A DNA stretch of 64,000 bases, taken from positions 1 through 64,000 of the forward strand of contig NZ_FOSV01000001.1 of assembly GCF_900114375.1 (NCBI RefSeq), in the 5' to 3' direction. The notes beneath the pieces are model-generated. The model saw nothing but the letters and a program-made list of their open reading frames with translations, was not told the DNA's origin and searched no databases. The translations under genes were made by a program, and so were the position numbers. This stretch comes from Methylorubrum salsuginis. Its GTDB lineage: Bacteria; Pseudomonadota; Alphaproteobacteria; Rhizobiales; Beijerinckiaceae. Below, in pieces: positions 53,718 to 63,522 of this stretch (positions are counted from its first letter, which is position 1; each line of letters opens with the position of its first letter).

Positions 53718-54992
53718 TCACGGCTCCTCGATACGCAGGCGCGGCTGATCGACGGCATCGGAAATCGGCGGGAACGGCGCGCGTTCGCGGATCGCCGCCG
53801 CGTAGGCCGGGAGCCAGCGGGCGCTGTCGATGGAGGCCGCCGCGACCGTGCGGCCCTCACGTCCGTAGAGCGCCACGAAGCGGCGTTCCTCCAGGGAGCC
53901 GTGGGCGATCACGAGGCTGTCGGCGCCCTCCGTGAGGCCGACGAGCTTGATCGTCAGCCCGAATTGCTGCGACCAGAAATCCGGCAGGTGGTCGTGGCGG
54001 GCCAGCCCCGCGGCGGGTCCGGCCAGCATGTTGCGCGCCGCCGCCTTGGCTTGCGCCCGGGCGTTGCCCCAATGCTCGACGGCCACCAGCGCCTCGTCCT
54101 GATGCGGGTTCGGCCAGCGGGCGATGTCGCCCGCCGCGAACACGTCCGGCACGATGTCGCCGTTCTGGCGCAGCACCCGGCAATAGCCGTCGCAGAGCAC
54201 GCCGCCCTCGTCAGCGGCGAGGCCGGCGCCTTCGAGCCATTCGACGTTGCGCACCGCGCCGATGGCCGCCACCACGATGTCGGCCTCGATCCGTTCGCCC
54301 CCCTTGAGGGTTACGCCGGTCAGCCGCCCGCCCTCGGCCTCCATCCGCTCGATCTCGGCGCCGAGGCGCAGATCGACGCCGCGCTCCCGCGCGATCTCGC
54401 CGACGAGGCCGCCGAGACGGGGCCCGAGCGCGGCTTCGAGCGGCTGGCCGTCGCGCACCAGCACGGTGACCGGGATATCGAGGTCGCGGCAGGTCGAGGC
54501 GACCTCGAAGCCGATGAAGCCGCCGCCGACGAGGACGACGCGCCGGGGCCCCGCCTTCAGCCGGCCCGAGAGCTTTGTCGCGTCGTCGCGGTTGCGCAGG
54601 GTGAACACGCCATCGAGCGACGCCTCGTCGGACTTCGGCCAGGGCCGGGCGCGGGTGCCGGTGGCGATCAGCAGGCGGTCGTAGGGCAGCGTCGTGCCGT
54701 CGCCGAGGCTCACCGTGCGGGCGTCGAGGTCGAGGCTGCTCGCGGGCGTGCCGAGGCGGAATTCGGCGTTCAGGTCGGGATGGCGGGGCAGGGTGGTGTC
54801 GGGCGAGAACAGCCCGCGCAGCACCTGCTTCGACAGCGGCGGCCGGTCGTAGGGCGCGTGTCTCTCGTCGCCGACCAGCGTCAGCGATCCGGCAAATCCC
54901 TCGCCGCGTAGCGCGTGCGCGGCGGAGAGGCCGGCGAGCGAGGCGCCGACGACGACGATCCGCTCCGGCGCCCCGGACGGCGCTTCGCTCAC
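53718..54992 (-). CDS. NAD(P)H:ferredoxin reductase, FAD-dependent (P450 partner)
   Basis: A 424-residue pyridine-nucleotide-disulfide-type reductase. The FAD motif is VVVGASLAGLSAAHALRGEG, the NAD(P) motif VVLVGGGFIGFEVASTCRDL, and the C-terminal FAD-binding DVFAAGDIARWPNPHQDEAL precedes the AVEHWGNARAQ helix. This is the putidaredoxin-reductase family that feeds P450-linked ferredoxins. The GTG at 54992 overlaps the ferredoxin stop (GTGA), and its stop is one base from the P450 start. It transfers electrons from NAD(P)H to the adjacent ferredoxin. Confidence 0.92.
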   Translation of the reverse strand: MSEAPSGAPERIVVVGASLAGLSAAHALRGEGFAGSLTLVGDERHAPYDRPPLSKQVLRGLFSPDTTLPRHPDLNAEFRLGTPASSLDLDARTVSLGDGTTLPYDRLLIATGTRARPWPKSDEASLDGVFTLRNRDDATKLSGRLKAGPRRVVLVGGGFIGFEVASTCRDLDIPVTVLVRDGQPLEAALGPRLGGLVGEIARERGVDLRLGAEIERMEAEGGRLTGVTLKGGERIEADIVVAAIGAVRNVEWLEGAGLAADEGGVLCDGYCRVLRQNGDIVPDVFAAGDIARWPNPHQDEALVAVEHWGNARAQAKAAARNMLAGPAAGLARHDHLPDFWSQQFGLTIKLVGLTEGADSLVIAHGSLEERRFVALYGREGRTVAAASIDSARWLPAYAAAIRERAPFPPISDAVDQPRLRIEEP

Positions 54993-55198
54993 TTCGTCTC
55001 TCCGGCCGGGTCCGGAGAGGCGGTGATGGCCCGCACCGGGCAGGCCTGGACCGCCCGCTCGATCTCGGCGCGGGCCGCCTCGTCGGGGGAGGGATCGTAG
55101 ACCAGCGCCTCGCGCCCCTGCAGCACGAAGTGCCGCGGCGCCGCATAGATGCACTGGGCGTAGGCCTGGCAGCGGTTGAGATCGACGACGACCTTCAT
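54989..55198 (-). CDS. Small ferredoxin of the P450-associated type
   Basis: A 69-residue ferredoxin with only three Cys: Cys10, Cys16 (CQAYAQC) and Cys53 (ACPVRAI). The missing fourth ligand in the first motif indicates a [3Fe-4S] cluster, typical of ferredoxins found next to bacterial P450s. It begins MKVVVDLNRCQAYAQCIYAA at the ATG at 55198. Electrons pass reductase to this ferredoxin to P450. It is first in the three-gene operon; the 194-nt upstream gap shows no regulator site I recognise. Confidence 0.9.
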   Translation of the reverse strand: MKVVVDLNRCQAYAQCIYAAPRHFVLQGREALVYDPSPDEAARAEIERAVQACPVRAITASPDPAGETK

Positions 55199-55392
55199 GC
55201 GAACGTTCGTCCGGGCTCCGAAAGCAGGTGTGATGGCCTCATGAAACGCCGCGCACGGCCGGATGTCCCCATCGCGCCCGCGGTATTTCACCGAAGCCCC
55301 TGAGCTAGGGCGGGGCCGGGGCTCCACCATGGGCACGGCCCCCTCGCCCGTTGCCTCCAACGCCGCAGGGCCGGAGGGATCGTCTTGAAGAA

Positions 55393-56478
55393 CTACGGCC
55401 CGGCGGGCTCGATGGTGCCGAGGGTGTGCCGCCCCATCGCCCGCGCCTTCAGGCGAAGCGCCGGCTTCTCGACGGCGTACCAGGACGCGGCGGCCACGAT
55501 CAGCGTGAGCAGAACCGCCGGGGCCAGCAGAGCGGAGGCAGAGACCGCGGGCAACAGCGCATGCAGGCTCTGCTGCACCGGCCAGCCGTAGAGATAGACC
55601 CCGTAGGAGAGGTCGGCCTTCGGATCGAGGGCGGGGCGGGCGAGCGGCGGTAGGAAGGCGAGCCAGATCGCCGCGGCGCTCTCCGTGAGGAACAGCAGCG
55701 TGCGGGCGGGGGCGTACGGCTGGAGCAGGACGGCGAGGACGACGCCGAGACACGTCCAGCCCCCGAGCCGGACCCGATCGCGCCAGAGATAGAGGCAGGC
55801 GCCGCAGGCGAAGATCAGCGGCAGGCGCAACGCCGTCTCGACACCCTTCGGCATCGCGGGAGAGGTGGCCTCGATCCAGGCGAGCGCGAGGGCGAGCCCG
55901 GCGGCGAGCAGCGGCACGGCCCAGCGGCGGCGCAGGAGCCCCAAAAGGCCGATGACGAGGACCGCAGCGTAGCAGATCGTCTCGTATTTGAGGGTCCAGA
56001 CCGTGCCGAGGGGGCTGCGGATCGGGTTGGTCTCGAACACACCGGGCAGGCTGGCATGGCTCTTGAACGAGAGCAGCGTGCCGCGCACGAAGCGCCACAA
56101 GTCGGGGCTGGCGACGTATTCGGCGAGTGGCAGATGGGTCATCGCCGCGCCGAGGCCGAGGCCGACCACCAGCGTCGCGGCGACGAGCCCCGGCAGGATG
56201 CGGAGCGAGCGGGCGACGACGTAGTCGCGCCAGCCGCGCCGGTCGAAGCTCATGGTGACGAGGAAGCCCGAGACGGCGAAGAAGCCGTTCACCGCATGCT
56301 CGCCCAGCGAGAAGCCGGTCAGGTGCACCAGCGGCTCGTCCTCGACCCGGCCGGTCACCACGCTGACCGCGTGCGACACGACCACCATCAGGGCGAGCGC
56401 GAGGCGCAGGATTGCGAAGCCGTTGTGCGGGCGCGCCAGCGCCTCCGCCACGGTCGAGCCGGCGAGGAGCGCCTTCAC
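55393..56478 (-). CDS. Acyltransferase family 3 membrane protein
   Basis: A 361-residue integral membrane acyltransferase (OafA/NolL type). Near the N-terminus are the family motifs FAILRLALALMVVVSHAVSV and NGFFAVSGFLVTMSFDRRGW, followed by RRxxRILPG-like YVVARSLRILPGLVAATLVV. About ten helices follow, including a late YGVYLYGWPVQQSLHALLPA. Such proteins O-acetylate or acylate surface polysaccharides or lipids. The ATG overlaps the glycosyltransferase stop (ATGA), so the two probably modify the same glycan. Confidence 0.88.
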   Translation of the reverse strand: MKALLAGSTVAEALARPHNGFAILRLALALMVVVSHAVSVVTGRVEDEPLVHLTGFSLGEHAVNGFFAVSGFLVTMSFDRRGWRDYVVARSLRILPGLVAATLVVGLGLGAAMTHLPLAEYVASPDLWRFVRGTLLSFKSHASLPGVFETNPIRSPLGTVWTLKYETICYAAVLVIGLLGLLRRRWAVPLLAAGLALALAWIEATSPAMPKGVETALRLPLIFACGACLYLWRDRVRLGGWTCLGVVLAVLLQPYAPARTLLFLTESAAAIWLAFLPPLARPALDPKADLSYGVYLYGWPVQQSLHALLPAVSASALLAPAVLLTLIVAAASWYAVEKPALRLKARAMGRHTLGTIEPAGP

Positions 56479-57512
56479 GGCCCGGATCCTTCACGGACCA
56501 ATCCCTCGCGGGCGAGCGCCGAGCCGCCGCGGAGCGCCGCCCAGGCGCCCATCGCCGAGCCGCCGTAGCGCTCGATGCCGGCCCGGCGGAAGGCCAGCGC
56601 CGAGAGCAGGGCCTTGGGGGCGTTGGTCAGCAGCATGCCGAGGCTCGGGCTCGGCAGCCCGTATTTCCGTGAAACGTAGGCCCGCGACCACGCCTGATGC
56701 CAGCGGGTGCGGAAGGTCCGGCCGGGCTCCGGCGCCGAGGAGCGCCCGCGCCCGTGCAAAGCCACCGCACCGTGGACATGGATCAGCGCGCGCCCCGCAT
56801 CGGCCACCCGGCGGCAGAGATCGTCGTCCTCGTAGAACAGGAAAATCTCTTCGTCGAAGCCGCCGAGATCGAGGAAGAGCGCGCGCTCGGCCATCAGGCA
56901 GGCGCCCGACAGGAACGGGGCGCAGGCGTCGCCTTCGGGGAGCGCGCGCACGCCCTTCGGATTGGTGAGATAGGGGGCGAGCAGCGAGCGCGGCTGGTAG
57001 AAGAAGCGCCCGTCCGGCTCGTGGATGCGCGGGGCGAGCAGGCCGGCATCGGGCCATGCGCGCGCCGCCGCCGTCAGCGCCGCGGCGGCGCCGGGCTGGA
57101 GGATCAGGTCGGGGTTGAGGATCAGGACGTGGGACGTGTCCGCGGCGCGCACCCCGGTGTTGTTGGCGCGCCCGTAACCCTCGTTGCGGGCATTCTCGAT
57201 CACGTGAGCGCCGTGCGCCCGCGCCACCGCGACGGAGGCGTCGCGGCTGGCATTGTCCACGACGATGGTGCGCACGCCCTCGCGGGTCAGCGCCGCGAGG
57301 CAATCGGGCAGGGCGCTCGCGCTGTCGTGGGCGACGACGATGGCAGTGAGCGCCGCCCCGTTCCCTCCCCCCTCTGCGGGGGAGGGTGGTTCCCGAAGGG
57401 GGTTGGGAGAGGGGAGCGACGCTTCCGGAAAGTTCGAAGCCAGCCCCTCTCCCGCCTCGCTCCGCGAGGCACCCTCCCCCGCGGAGGGGGGAGGGTTGGC
57501 GGGGCTGCTCAC
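56475..57512 (-). CDS. Glycosyltransferase family 2 with repeat-derived N-terminus
   Basis: A 345-residue GT2-fold (rhamnosyltransferase-like) enzyme. The fold begins at residue ~53 ([20 protein letters not shown]), then [30 protein letters not shown] (donor/metal site) and [23 protein letters not shown] at 57512 is the only usable start in this frame and overlaps the aspS stop as GTGA. Residues ~6-51 ([27 protein letters not shown]) are translated from a family-3 repeat. The true start could be an unusual codon nearer residue 52. It is coupled to the acyltransferase, suggesting surface-glycan synthesis. Confidence 0.85.
   Translation of the reverse strand: MSSPANPPPSAGEGASRSEAGEGLASNFPEASLPSPNPLREPPSPAEGGGNGAALTAIVVAHDSASALPDCLAALTREGVRTIVVDNASRDASVAVARAHGAHVIENARNEGYGRANNTGVRAADTSHVLILNPDLILQPGAAAALTAAARAWPDAGLLAPRIHEPDGRFFYQPRSLLAPYLTNPKGVRALPEGDACAPFLSGACLMAERALFLDLGGFDEEIFLFYEDDDLCRRVADAGRALIHVHGAVALHGRGRSSAPEPGRTFRTRWHQAWSRAYVSRKYGLPSPSLGMLLTNAPKALLSALAFRRAGIERYGGSAMGAWAALRGGSALAREGLVREGSGP
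57361..57495. repeat. Family-3 repeat (copy 2), inside the glycosyltransferase frame
   Basis: Shares the ordered motifs of 13669-13803 (CCCTCCCCCCTCTGCGGGGG, AGGGTGGTTCCCGAAGGGGG, GGGAGAGGGG, then GCTCCGCGAGGCACCCTCCC and GGAGGGGGGAGGG). Read on the minus strand it is open for ~45 codons and provides the N-terminal lead of the glycosyltransferase. Confidence 0.7.
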
Positions 57513-59323
57513 CCCTTCTTCTCGGGCAGGTTCAGCCGGATGTGCAGCTCGCGCAGCTGCTTGGGCGTCACCTCGGCGGGCGCGCCCATCATCAGATCCT
57601 CGGCGCGCTGGTTCATCGGGTAGAGCACGACCTCGCGGATGTTCGGCTCCTCGCACAGCAGCATCACGATGCGGTCGACACCCGGCGCGATGCCGCCGTG
57701 CGGCGGGGCGCCCAGCCGCAGGGCGTTCAGCATGCCGCCGAATTTTTCTTCGAGCACATCATTGCCGTAACCGGCGATGGCGAAGGCCTTCTCCATCACG
57801 TCGGGGCGGTGGTTCCGGATCGCGCCCGAGGACAGCTCGATGCCGTTGCAGACGATGTCGTACTGGAACGCCTTGATCCCGAGGATCTTTTCGGAGTCCG
57901 CGTCGCCGAGCGCCAGGAAATCCTCGCGCTCGAAATTGGGCATCGAGAAGGGGTTGTGGGAGAAGTCGATGCGCTTCTCGTCCTCGTTCCACTCGTACAT
58001 CGGGAAGTCGACGACCCAGCAGAACGCGAACTGGTCCTTGTCGGACAGCCCCAACTCGTCGCCGATGCGGATGCGCGCCTTGCCGGCGAGCCCGGCCGCC
58101 TTGGCCTCGGTGCCGGCAGCGAAGAACACCGCGTCGCCCGCCTTGGCGCCGGCCTTCTGGGCGATGCGGGCCTGGATGTCGGCGGGGATGAACTTGGCGA
58201 TCGGCCCCTTGCCGGTGAGCGCCCCGCCCTCCTCCTCGAACACGATGTAGCCGAGCCCCGGCGCGCCTTCCGAGCGAGCCCAGTCGTTGAGCTTGTCGAA
58301 GAACGAGCGCGGCTGGCTCCCCGCCCCCGTGGCGGGGATGGCGCGCACGACGCCGCCCGACTTGATCACGCCCTTGAACGCCTTGAACTCGACCGCGTCC
58401 TCGCCGAACTCGGCGGTGACGTCGGCGATGATCAGCGGGTTGCGGAGATCCGGCTTGTCGACGCCGTATTTCAGCATCGCGTCGGCATAGGTGATGCGCG
58501 GGAATTCCTTGGTGACGCGCTTGCCGCCCGCGAACTCCTCGAACACGCCGCGCAGCACCGGCTCGACCGCCTGGAACACGTCCTCCTGCGTGACGAAGCT
58601 CATCTCGATGTCGAGCTGGTAGAACTCGCCCGGGGAGCGGTCCGCCCGCGCATCTTCATCGCGAAAACAGGGGGCGATCTGGAAGTAGCGGTCGAAGCCC
58701 GCGATCATCGTGAGCTGCTTGAACTGCTGCGGCGCCTGCGGCAGCGCGTAGAACTTTCCGGGATGGACGCGGGACGGGACCAGATAGTCGCGCGCGCCTT
58801 CGGGGCTCGAGGCCGTGAGAATCGGCGTCTGAAATTCGAAAAAGCCGCCCTCGCGCATGCGGCGGCGGAGCGAATCGATGATCGCGCCGCGCTTCATGAT
58901 GTTGGCGTGCAGCTTCTCGCGGCGCAGATCGAGGAAGCGGTACTTGAGCCGCGTCTCCTCCGGGTATTCCTGGTCGCCGAAGACCTGGAGCGGCAGTTCG
59001 CCCGCCGGACCCAGCACTTCGAGGTCGTCGATATAGACCTCGACGGCGCCCGTCGGCAGCTCGGCGTTCTCGGTGCCGGCGGGCCGCGTGCGCACGCGGC
59101 CGTCGATGCGGATCACCCACTCGGAGCGGGCGGTCTCGGCGGCCTTGAACGCCTTGGAATCGGTGTCGATCACGCACTGCGTCAGGCCGTAATGGTCGCG
59201 CAGGTCGATGAAGAGCACGCCGCCATGGTCGCGGATGCGGTGGCACCAGCCGGACAGGCGGACGGTGCCGCCGACGTCGGACGGGCGAAGCGCCCCGCAG
59301 GTGTGGGTACGGTAACGGTGCAT
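57509..59323 (-). CDS. aspS: Aspartyl-tRNA synthetase
   Basis: A class-II aminoacyl-tRNA synthetase. The protein has 604 residues, of bacterial length with the GAD insertion. The N-terminal OB-fold anticodon domain is [20 protein letters not shown]. Motif 2 is [20 protein letters not shown], followed by EMSFV. Motif 3 is [20 protein letters not shown]. The C-terminus is [14 protein letters not shown]. The ATG at 59323 is fixed by the [18 protein letters not shown] start. It diverges from hen1 across 206 bp. Its stop overlaps the glycosyltransferase start. Confidence 0.96.
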   Translation of the reverse strand: MHRYRTHTCGALRPSDVGGTVRLSGWCHRIRDHGGVLFIDLRDHYGLTQCVIDTDSKAFKAAETARSEWVIRIDGRVRTRPAGTENAELPTGAVEVYIDDLEVLGPAGELPLQVFGDQEYPEETRLKYRFLDLRREKLHANIMKRGAIIDSLRRRMREGGFFEFQTPILTASSPEGARDYLVPSRVHPGKFYALPQAPQQFKQLTMIAGFDRYFQIAPCFRDEDARADRSPGEFYQLDIEMSFVTQEDVFQAVEPVLRGVFEEFAGGKRVTKEFPRITYADAMLKYGVDKPDLRNPLIIADVTAEFGEDAVEFKAFKGVIKSGGVVRAIPATGAGSQPRSFFDKLNDWARSEGAPGLGYIVFEEEGGALTGKGPIAKFIPADIQARIAQKAGAKAGDAVFFAAGTEAKAAGLAGKARIRIGDELGLSDKDQFAFCWVVDFPMYEWNEDEKRIDFSHNPFSMPNFEREDFLALGDADSEKILGIKAFQYDIVCNGIELSSGAIRNHRPDVMEKAFAIAGYGNDVLEEKFGGMLNALRLGAPPHGGIAPGVDRIVMLLCEEPNIREVVLYPMNQRAEDLMMGAPAEVTPKQLRELHIRLNLPEKKG

Positions 59324-59529
59324 GGCGGGCTCTTGAGAATGAGGCCGGCACCATTCACGGGGAGGGGGGGAAGTCAAGGATGGGAGGCCGGCGGCGGCGG
59401 CAATTGGCCTGCGCGGCGCCGATCCGTCGGGCCGGCGCCGACGGCAGGACCGGGGGCGGAAGACGGCTCGCCGCGCGGGACGGGACACGCTAGACGGGCA
59501 TCTCCGAACGGATACCCCGGCGCCTGCCC

Positions 59530-60921
59530 ATGCTCCTCTCCGTCGCCACGACCCACCGGCCCGCCACCGATCTCGGCTTCCTGCTGCACAAGAATCCGGC
59601 GCGGGTGCACGAACTCGATCTCGGCTTCGGGCAGGCGGTGATGTTCTACCCCGAGGCGAGCGCGGAGCGTTGCGAGTTCGCCCTCACCCTCGACATCGAT
59701 CCGGTCGCGCTGGTTCGCGGTCGCCAGGGCGGCGGCGACGGCCCGCTCGACCAGTACGTGAACGACCGGCCTTATGCGGCCTCCTCGTTCCTGAGCGTGG
59801 CGCTCGCCCGCGGCATCCGCGAGGCCCTGGCGGGGCGCAGCCGCGAGCGGCAGGATCTGGCCGACACGGCGATCCCCCTGGTCGCGCGGGTCGCGCCGCT
59901 GCCGGTAAGGGGGGCGAGCGAACTCGTCGAGCGCCTGTTCGGGCCCCTCGGTTACGCGGTCGAGATCACGCCCCATCCGCTCGATCCGGCCCGGCCGGAT
60001 TGGGGCACGGCGCCCTACGTGTCGCTGCGGCTCTCCGGCATCGCCCGGCTCGCCGACCTGCTGACCCATCTCTACGTGCTGATGCCGGTCCTCGACGACC
60101 GGAAGCACTACTTCGTCGGCGACGACGAGTTGGAGAAGCTGCTGGCCCGCGGCGAGGGCTGGCTCGCCGCCCATCCCGAGCGCGACCTGATCGTGGCGCG
60201 CTTCCTCAAGCGGCGCGGCTTCCTCGTCCGGTCGGCGCTGGCCCGGCTCGTCCCGGACGAGGCCGAGCCCGAGGAGCGGCTCGATCCCGCGCGGGCGGAA
60301 GCCGCCGAGACCGCCCTGGAACGGCCCCAGCGCCTCCACGAGCGGCGGCTCGACCGGGTGGCCGCGCTGATCGCCAAGGCGGGGGCGGGGCGGGTGCTCG
60401 ATCTCGGCTGCGGCGACGGCAAGCTCGTCGCGCGGCTGATCCGCGACCCCGCCGTCACCGAGATCGTCGGGGTCGAGGTGTCGAGCCAGGAACTCGCCCG
60501 CGCCGACGCCCGGTTCTCCGACCTGCCCGAGCTCCAGAAGCGCAAGCTGAAGCTGTTGCAGGGCTCGCTCATCTATCGCGACACCCGCCTGCGCGGCTTC
60601 GATGCCGCCGCCCTGGTCGAGGTGATCGAGCATTTCGAGCCCGATCGGCTCCCGCATCTCGAACGCGCCCTGTTCGGCGACGCACGCCCCAGGACGCTGA
60701 TCGTCACCACGCCGAACCGCGACCATAACGAATTGTTCGAGGGCCTGCCGGCGGGCGCGTTCCGGCACCCGGACCACCGCTTCGAATGGAGCCGCCGGGA
60801 ATTCGAGGTCTGGGGGAGGCGCGTCGCGGCGGAACACGGCTACGCCGTCCGCTTCGAGGGCGTCGGCGACGCGCATTCCGTGCACGGAGCGCCCGGCCAG
60901 ATCGCGGTGTTCACCCGATGA
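59530..60921 (+). CDS. hen1: Bacterial Hen1: 3'-terminal RNA 2'-O-methyltransferase and Pnkp partner
   Basis: A 463-residue two-domain protein. Residues 1-~240 ([20 protein letters not shown], then [20 protein letters not shown]) are the bacterial-specific N-terminal domain known to activate the ligase of Pnkp. The methyltransferase (~265-463) has motif [20 protein letters not shown] and the Mn-binding E-x-x-E-H as [12 protein letters not shown], with [14 protein letters not shown] after it. It adds a 2'-O-methyl to the 3' end of cut RNA before ligation, making the joint resistant to re-cleavage. Its stop overlaps pnkp (ATGA). Confidence 0.95.
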   Translation: MLLSVATTHRPATDLGFLLHKNPARVHELDLGFGQAVMFYPEASAERCEFALTLDIDPVALVRGRQGGGDGPLDQYVNDRPYAASSFLSVALARGIREALAGRSRERQDLADTAIPLVARVAPLPVRGASELVERLFGPLGYAVEITPHPLDPARPDWGTAPYVSLRLSGIARLADLLTHLYVLMPVLDDRKHYFVGDDELEKLLARGEGWLAAHPERDLIVARFLKRRGFLVRSALARLVPDEAEPEERLDPARAEAAETALERPQRLHERRLDRVAALIAKAGAGRVLDLGCGDGKLVARLIRDPAVTEIVGVEVSSQELARADARFSDLPELQKRKLKLLQGSLIYRDTRLRGFDAAALVEVIEHFEPDRLPHLERALFGDARPRTLIVTTPNRDHNELFEGLPAGAFRHPDHRFEWSRREFEVWGRRVAAEHGYAVRFEGVGDAHSVHGAPGQIAVFTR

Positions 60922-63509
60922 GCGCCGGCCCCACCTCCGCGGACGGGCGCCGGATCGCCGTCCCCGAATTCGCGATGATCGTCCTGATCGGGGCGTCCGG
61001 CTCGGGCAAGTCCAGCTTCGCGCGCCGCCATTTCCGGCCGACCGAGATCCTCTCGTCGGACATCTGCCGCGGGCTCGTCTGCGACGACGAGAACGATCAG
61101 GCGGCGACGCCCGACGCCTTCGCGCTGCTTCAGACGATCCTGGAACTGCGCCTCAAGGGCCGCCGCCTCGCGGTGATCGACGCCACCAACGTCCGGCCGG
61201 AAGATCGCCGGAAGCTCGTCGAGGTCGCGCGCCGCTTCCACGCCCTCAGCGTCGCCATCGTCCTCGATCCCGGCGAGGAGATCTGCCGCGCCCGCAACGC
61301 CGAGCGGCCGGACCGGGCCTTCGGCCCGCACGTGGTCCGCAACCAGATGGCGGCGCTTCGGCGCGGCCTGCGGGGCCTGGCCCGGGAGGGCTTCCGGCAG
61401 GTCCACCATCTCGGCTCGCCGGCCGAGATCGACGGGGCCGAGATCACCCGCCAGCGGCTCTGGACCGACCGGCGCGACGAGGCCGGTCCGTTCGACATCG
61501 TCGGCGACGTGCATGGCTGCGCCGACGAGCTGGAGGCGCTGCTGACGCGGCTCGGCTACGGCATCGAGCGCCGGGAGGAAGACGGGGAGCCCCGCTACCG
61601 CGTCACGCCGCCGCCGGGGCGCAAGGCCGTGTTCGTGGGCGACCTCGTGGACCGCGGTCCCCGCGTCGCCGACAGCCTGCGGATCGCCATGGACATGGTC
61701 GAGGACGGCGTCGCGCTCTGCGTCCTCGGCAACCACGAGGCCAAGGTCGAGAAGTGGCTCGACGGGCGCAACGTGAAGGTGGCGCACGGGCTGCAGGCCA
61801 CCATCGACGACCTCGCCCGCCAGAGCGACGCGTTCCGGGCGCGGGCGAAGGGCTTCATCGGCGGCCTCGTCAGCCATTACCTGCTCGACGGCGGCCGGCT
61901 CGCCGTCGCCCATGCGGGCATCAAGGAGGAGATGCAGGGCCGCGCCTCGGGCGCGATCCGCGGCTTCTGCCTGTTCGGCGAGACGACCGGCGAGACCGAC
62001 GAGTTCGGCCTGCCCGTCCGGCACGAATGGGCGGCCGAGTATCGGGGGCCTGCGCGGGTCGTCTACGGCCACACACCGGTGGTCGAGCCGGCCTGGCTCA
62101 ACAACACCCTGTGCGTCGATACGGGCTGCGTGTTCGGCGGGCGCCTCACGGCCCTGCGCTACCCCGAGATGGAGACCGTCTCGGTTCCGGCCGCGCGGGT
62201 CCATGCCGAGCCGGTCCGGCCCCTCGGCCCGGCTCCCACCGGTGGGACGAGCCCGCAGGCCGAGGCCGACGATCTGCTCGACCTCGCCGACGTGTCGGGC
62301 AAGCGCATCGTCACCACGCGCCTCTTACCCTCCGTGACGATCCGCGAGGAGAACAACGCGGCGGCGCTCGAAGTGATGAGCCGCTTCGCCATCGACCCGA
62401 AATGGCTGATCTACCTGCCGCCGACCATGTCGCCCTGCGAGACCTCGGCGGAGGCGGGGTATCTGGAGCATCCGCGCGAGGCCTTCGCCTACTACCGGCG
62501 CGAGGGCCTCCGCACGGTCGTCGCCCAGGAAAAGCATATGGGCTCGCGCGCCCTCATGGTGGTCTGCCGGGACGCGGACACGGCCCGCGCCCGCTTCGGC
62601 GTGGGGAGCGGCGAGATCGGCGCCGTCACGACGCGCTCGGGCCGCGCCTTCTTCACCGATCCGGCGCAACGCGACGCCGTCCTGGGGCGTGCCCGCGACG
62701 CCCTCGTCGCGACCGGCGCCTTCGACGAGCTCGGATCGGATTGGGTGCTGCTCGACGCCGAGATCATGCCCTGGTCGGCCAAGGCGCAGGCGCTCATCGC
62801 CACGCAATACGGCCCGACCGGCGCGGCGGCCCGGATCGGGCTGGCGGCGGCGCAGGAGGCCCTGGCCCGCGCCGCGGGAGGCGGCCTGCAGCTCGAAGCG
62901 CTGGCAAGGAAGACCGCCGAACGGCTCGCCGCCGCGGAGGCCTTCTCGGCGGTGGTGCGCGGCTATGCCTGGCCGGTGGCCGGGATCGACGACCTGAAGA
63001 TCGCCCCCTTCCACCTGCTCGCGAGCGAGGGGCAGGTCCACAGCGACAAGCCCCATACCTGGCATGGGGAACGGCTCGCCCCTCTGGCCGGGGCCGATCC
63101 GCTGTTCAAGGCGACCCGCGTGCTCGGGATCGACCTCGATAGCGAGGCGGAGGTCGAGCGCGGCATTCAATGGTGGCTCGACCTCACGGCGGAAGGCGGC
63201 GAGGGGATGGTGGTCAAGCCCGAGGCGTTCCTGGCGCGCGGCCGGCGCGGGATCACGCAGCCGGCCATCAAGTGCCGCGGCCGGGAATACCTGCGCCTCA
63301 TCTACGGCCCGGACTACGACCGGCCGGAGCATCTCGACCGGCTGCGCCAGCGCGGCCTCGGCGCCAAGCGCTCGCTGGCCTTCCGCGAATTCGCCCTCGG
63401 CCTCGAAGCCCTCGACCGCTTCGTCGCCCGCGCGCCGCTGCGGCGGGTCCACGAATGCGTGTTCGGCGTGCTGGCCCTCGAATCGGAGCCGGTCGACCCG
63501 CGGCTGTGA
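60918..63509 (+). CDS. pnkp: Bacterial Pnkp: RNA 5' kinase, 2',3' phosphatase and ligase
   Basis: An 863-residue three-domain RNA end-healing and sealing enzyme. The kinase (~1-180) has P-loop GASGSGKS at 25-32 and IDATNVRPEDRR. The metallophosphoesterase (~190-445) has GDVHGC (Asp197, His199), GDLVDRGP, LGNHE and GHTPV. The adenylyltransferase/ligase (~480-863) has KxxG as EKHMGSR with Lys539, LLDAEIMPW, GEGMVVKP and IKCRGREYLRL (motif V). All catalytic residues known for the family are present. It needs Hen1 for ligation. It is co-translated with hen1. Confidence 0.95.
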   Translation: MSAGPTSADGRRIAVPEFAMIVLIGASGSGKSSFARRHFRPTEILSSDICRGLVCDDENDQAATPDAFALLQTILELRLKGRRLAVIDATNVRPEDRRKLVEVARRFHALSVAIVLDPGEEICRARNAERPDRAFGPHVVRNQMAALRRGLRGLAREGFRQVHHLGSPAEIDGAEITRQRLWTDRRDEAGPFDIVGDVHGCADELEALLTRLGYGIERREEDGEPRYRVTPPPGRKAVFVGDLVDRGPRVADSLRIAMDMVEDGVALCVLGNHEAKVEKWLDGRNVKVAHGLQATIDDLARQSDAFRARAKGFIGGLVSHYLLDGGRLAVAHAGIKEEMQGRASGAIRGFCLFGETTGETDEFGLPVRHEWAAEYRGPARVVYGHTPVVEPAWLNNTLCVDTGCVFGGRLTALRYPEMETVSVPAARVHAEPVRPLGPAPTGGTSPQAEADDLLDLADVSGKRIVTTRLLPSVTIREENNAAALEVMSRFAIDPKWLIYLPPTMSPCETSAEAGYLEHPREAFAYYRREGLRTVVAQEKHMGSRALMVVCRDADTARARFGVGSGEIGAVTTRSGRAFFTDPAQRDAVLGRARDALVATGAFDELGSDWVLLDAEIMPWSAKAQALIATQYGPTGAAARIGLAAAQEALARAAGGGLQLEALARKTAERLAAAEAFSAVVRGYAWPVAGIDDLKIAPFHLLASEGQVHSDKPHTWHGERLAPLAGADPLFKATRVLGIDLDSEAEVERGIQWWLDLTAEGGEGMVVKPEAFLARGRRGITQPAIKCRGREYLRLIYGPDYDRPEHLDRLRQRGLGAKRSLAFREFALGLEALDRFVARAPLRRVHECVFGVLALESEPVDPRL

Positions 63510-63522
63510 GCGCACCCCGCGG

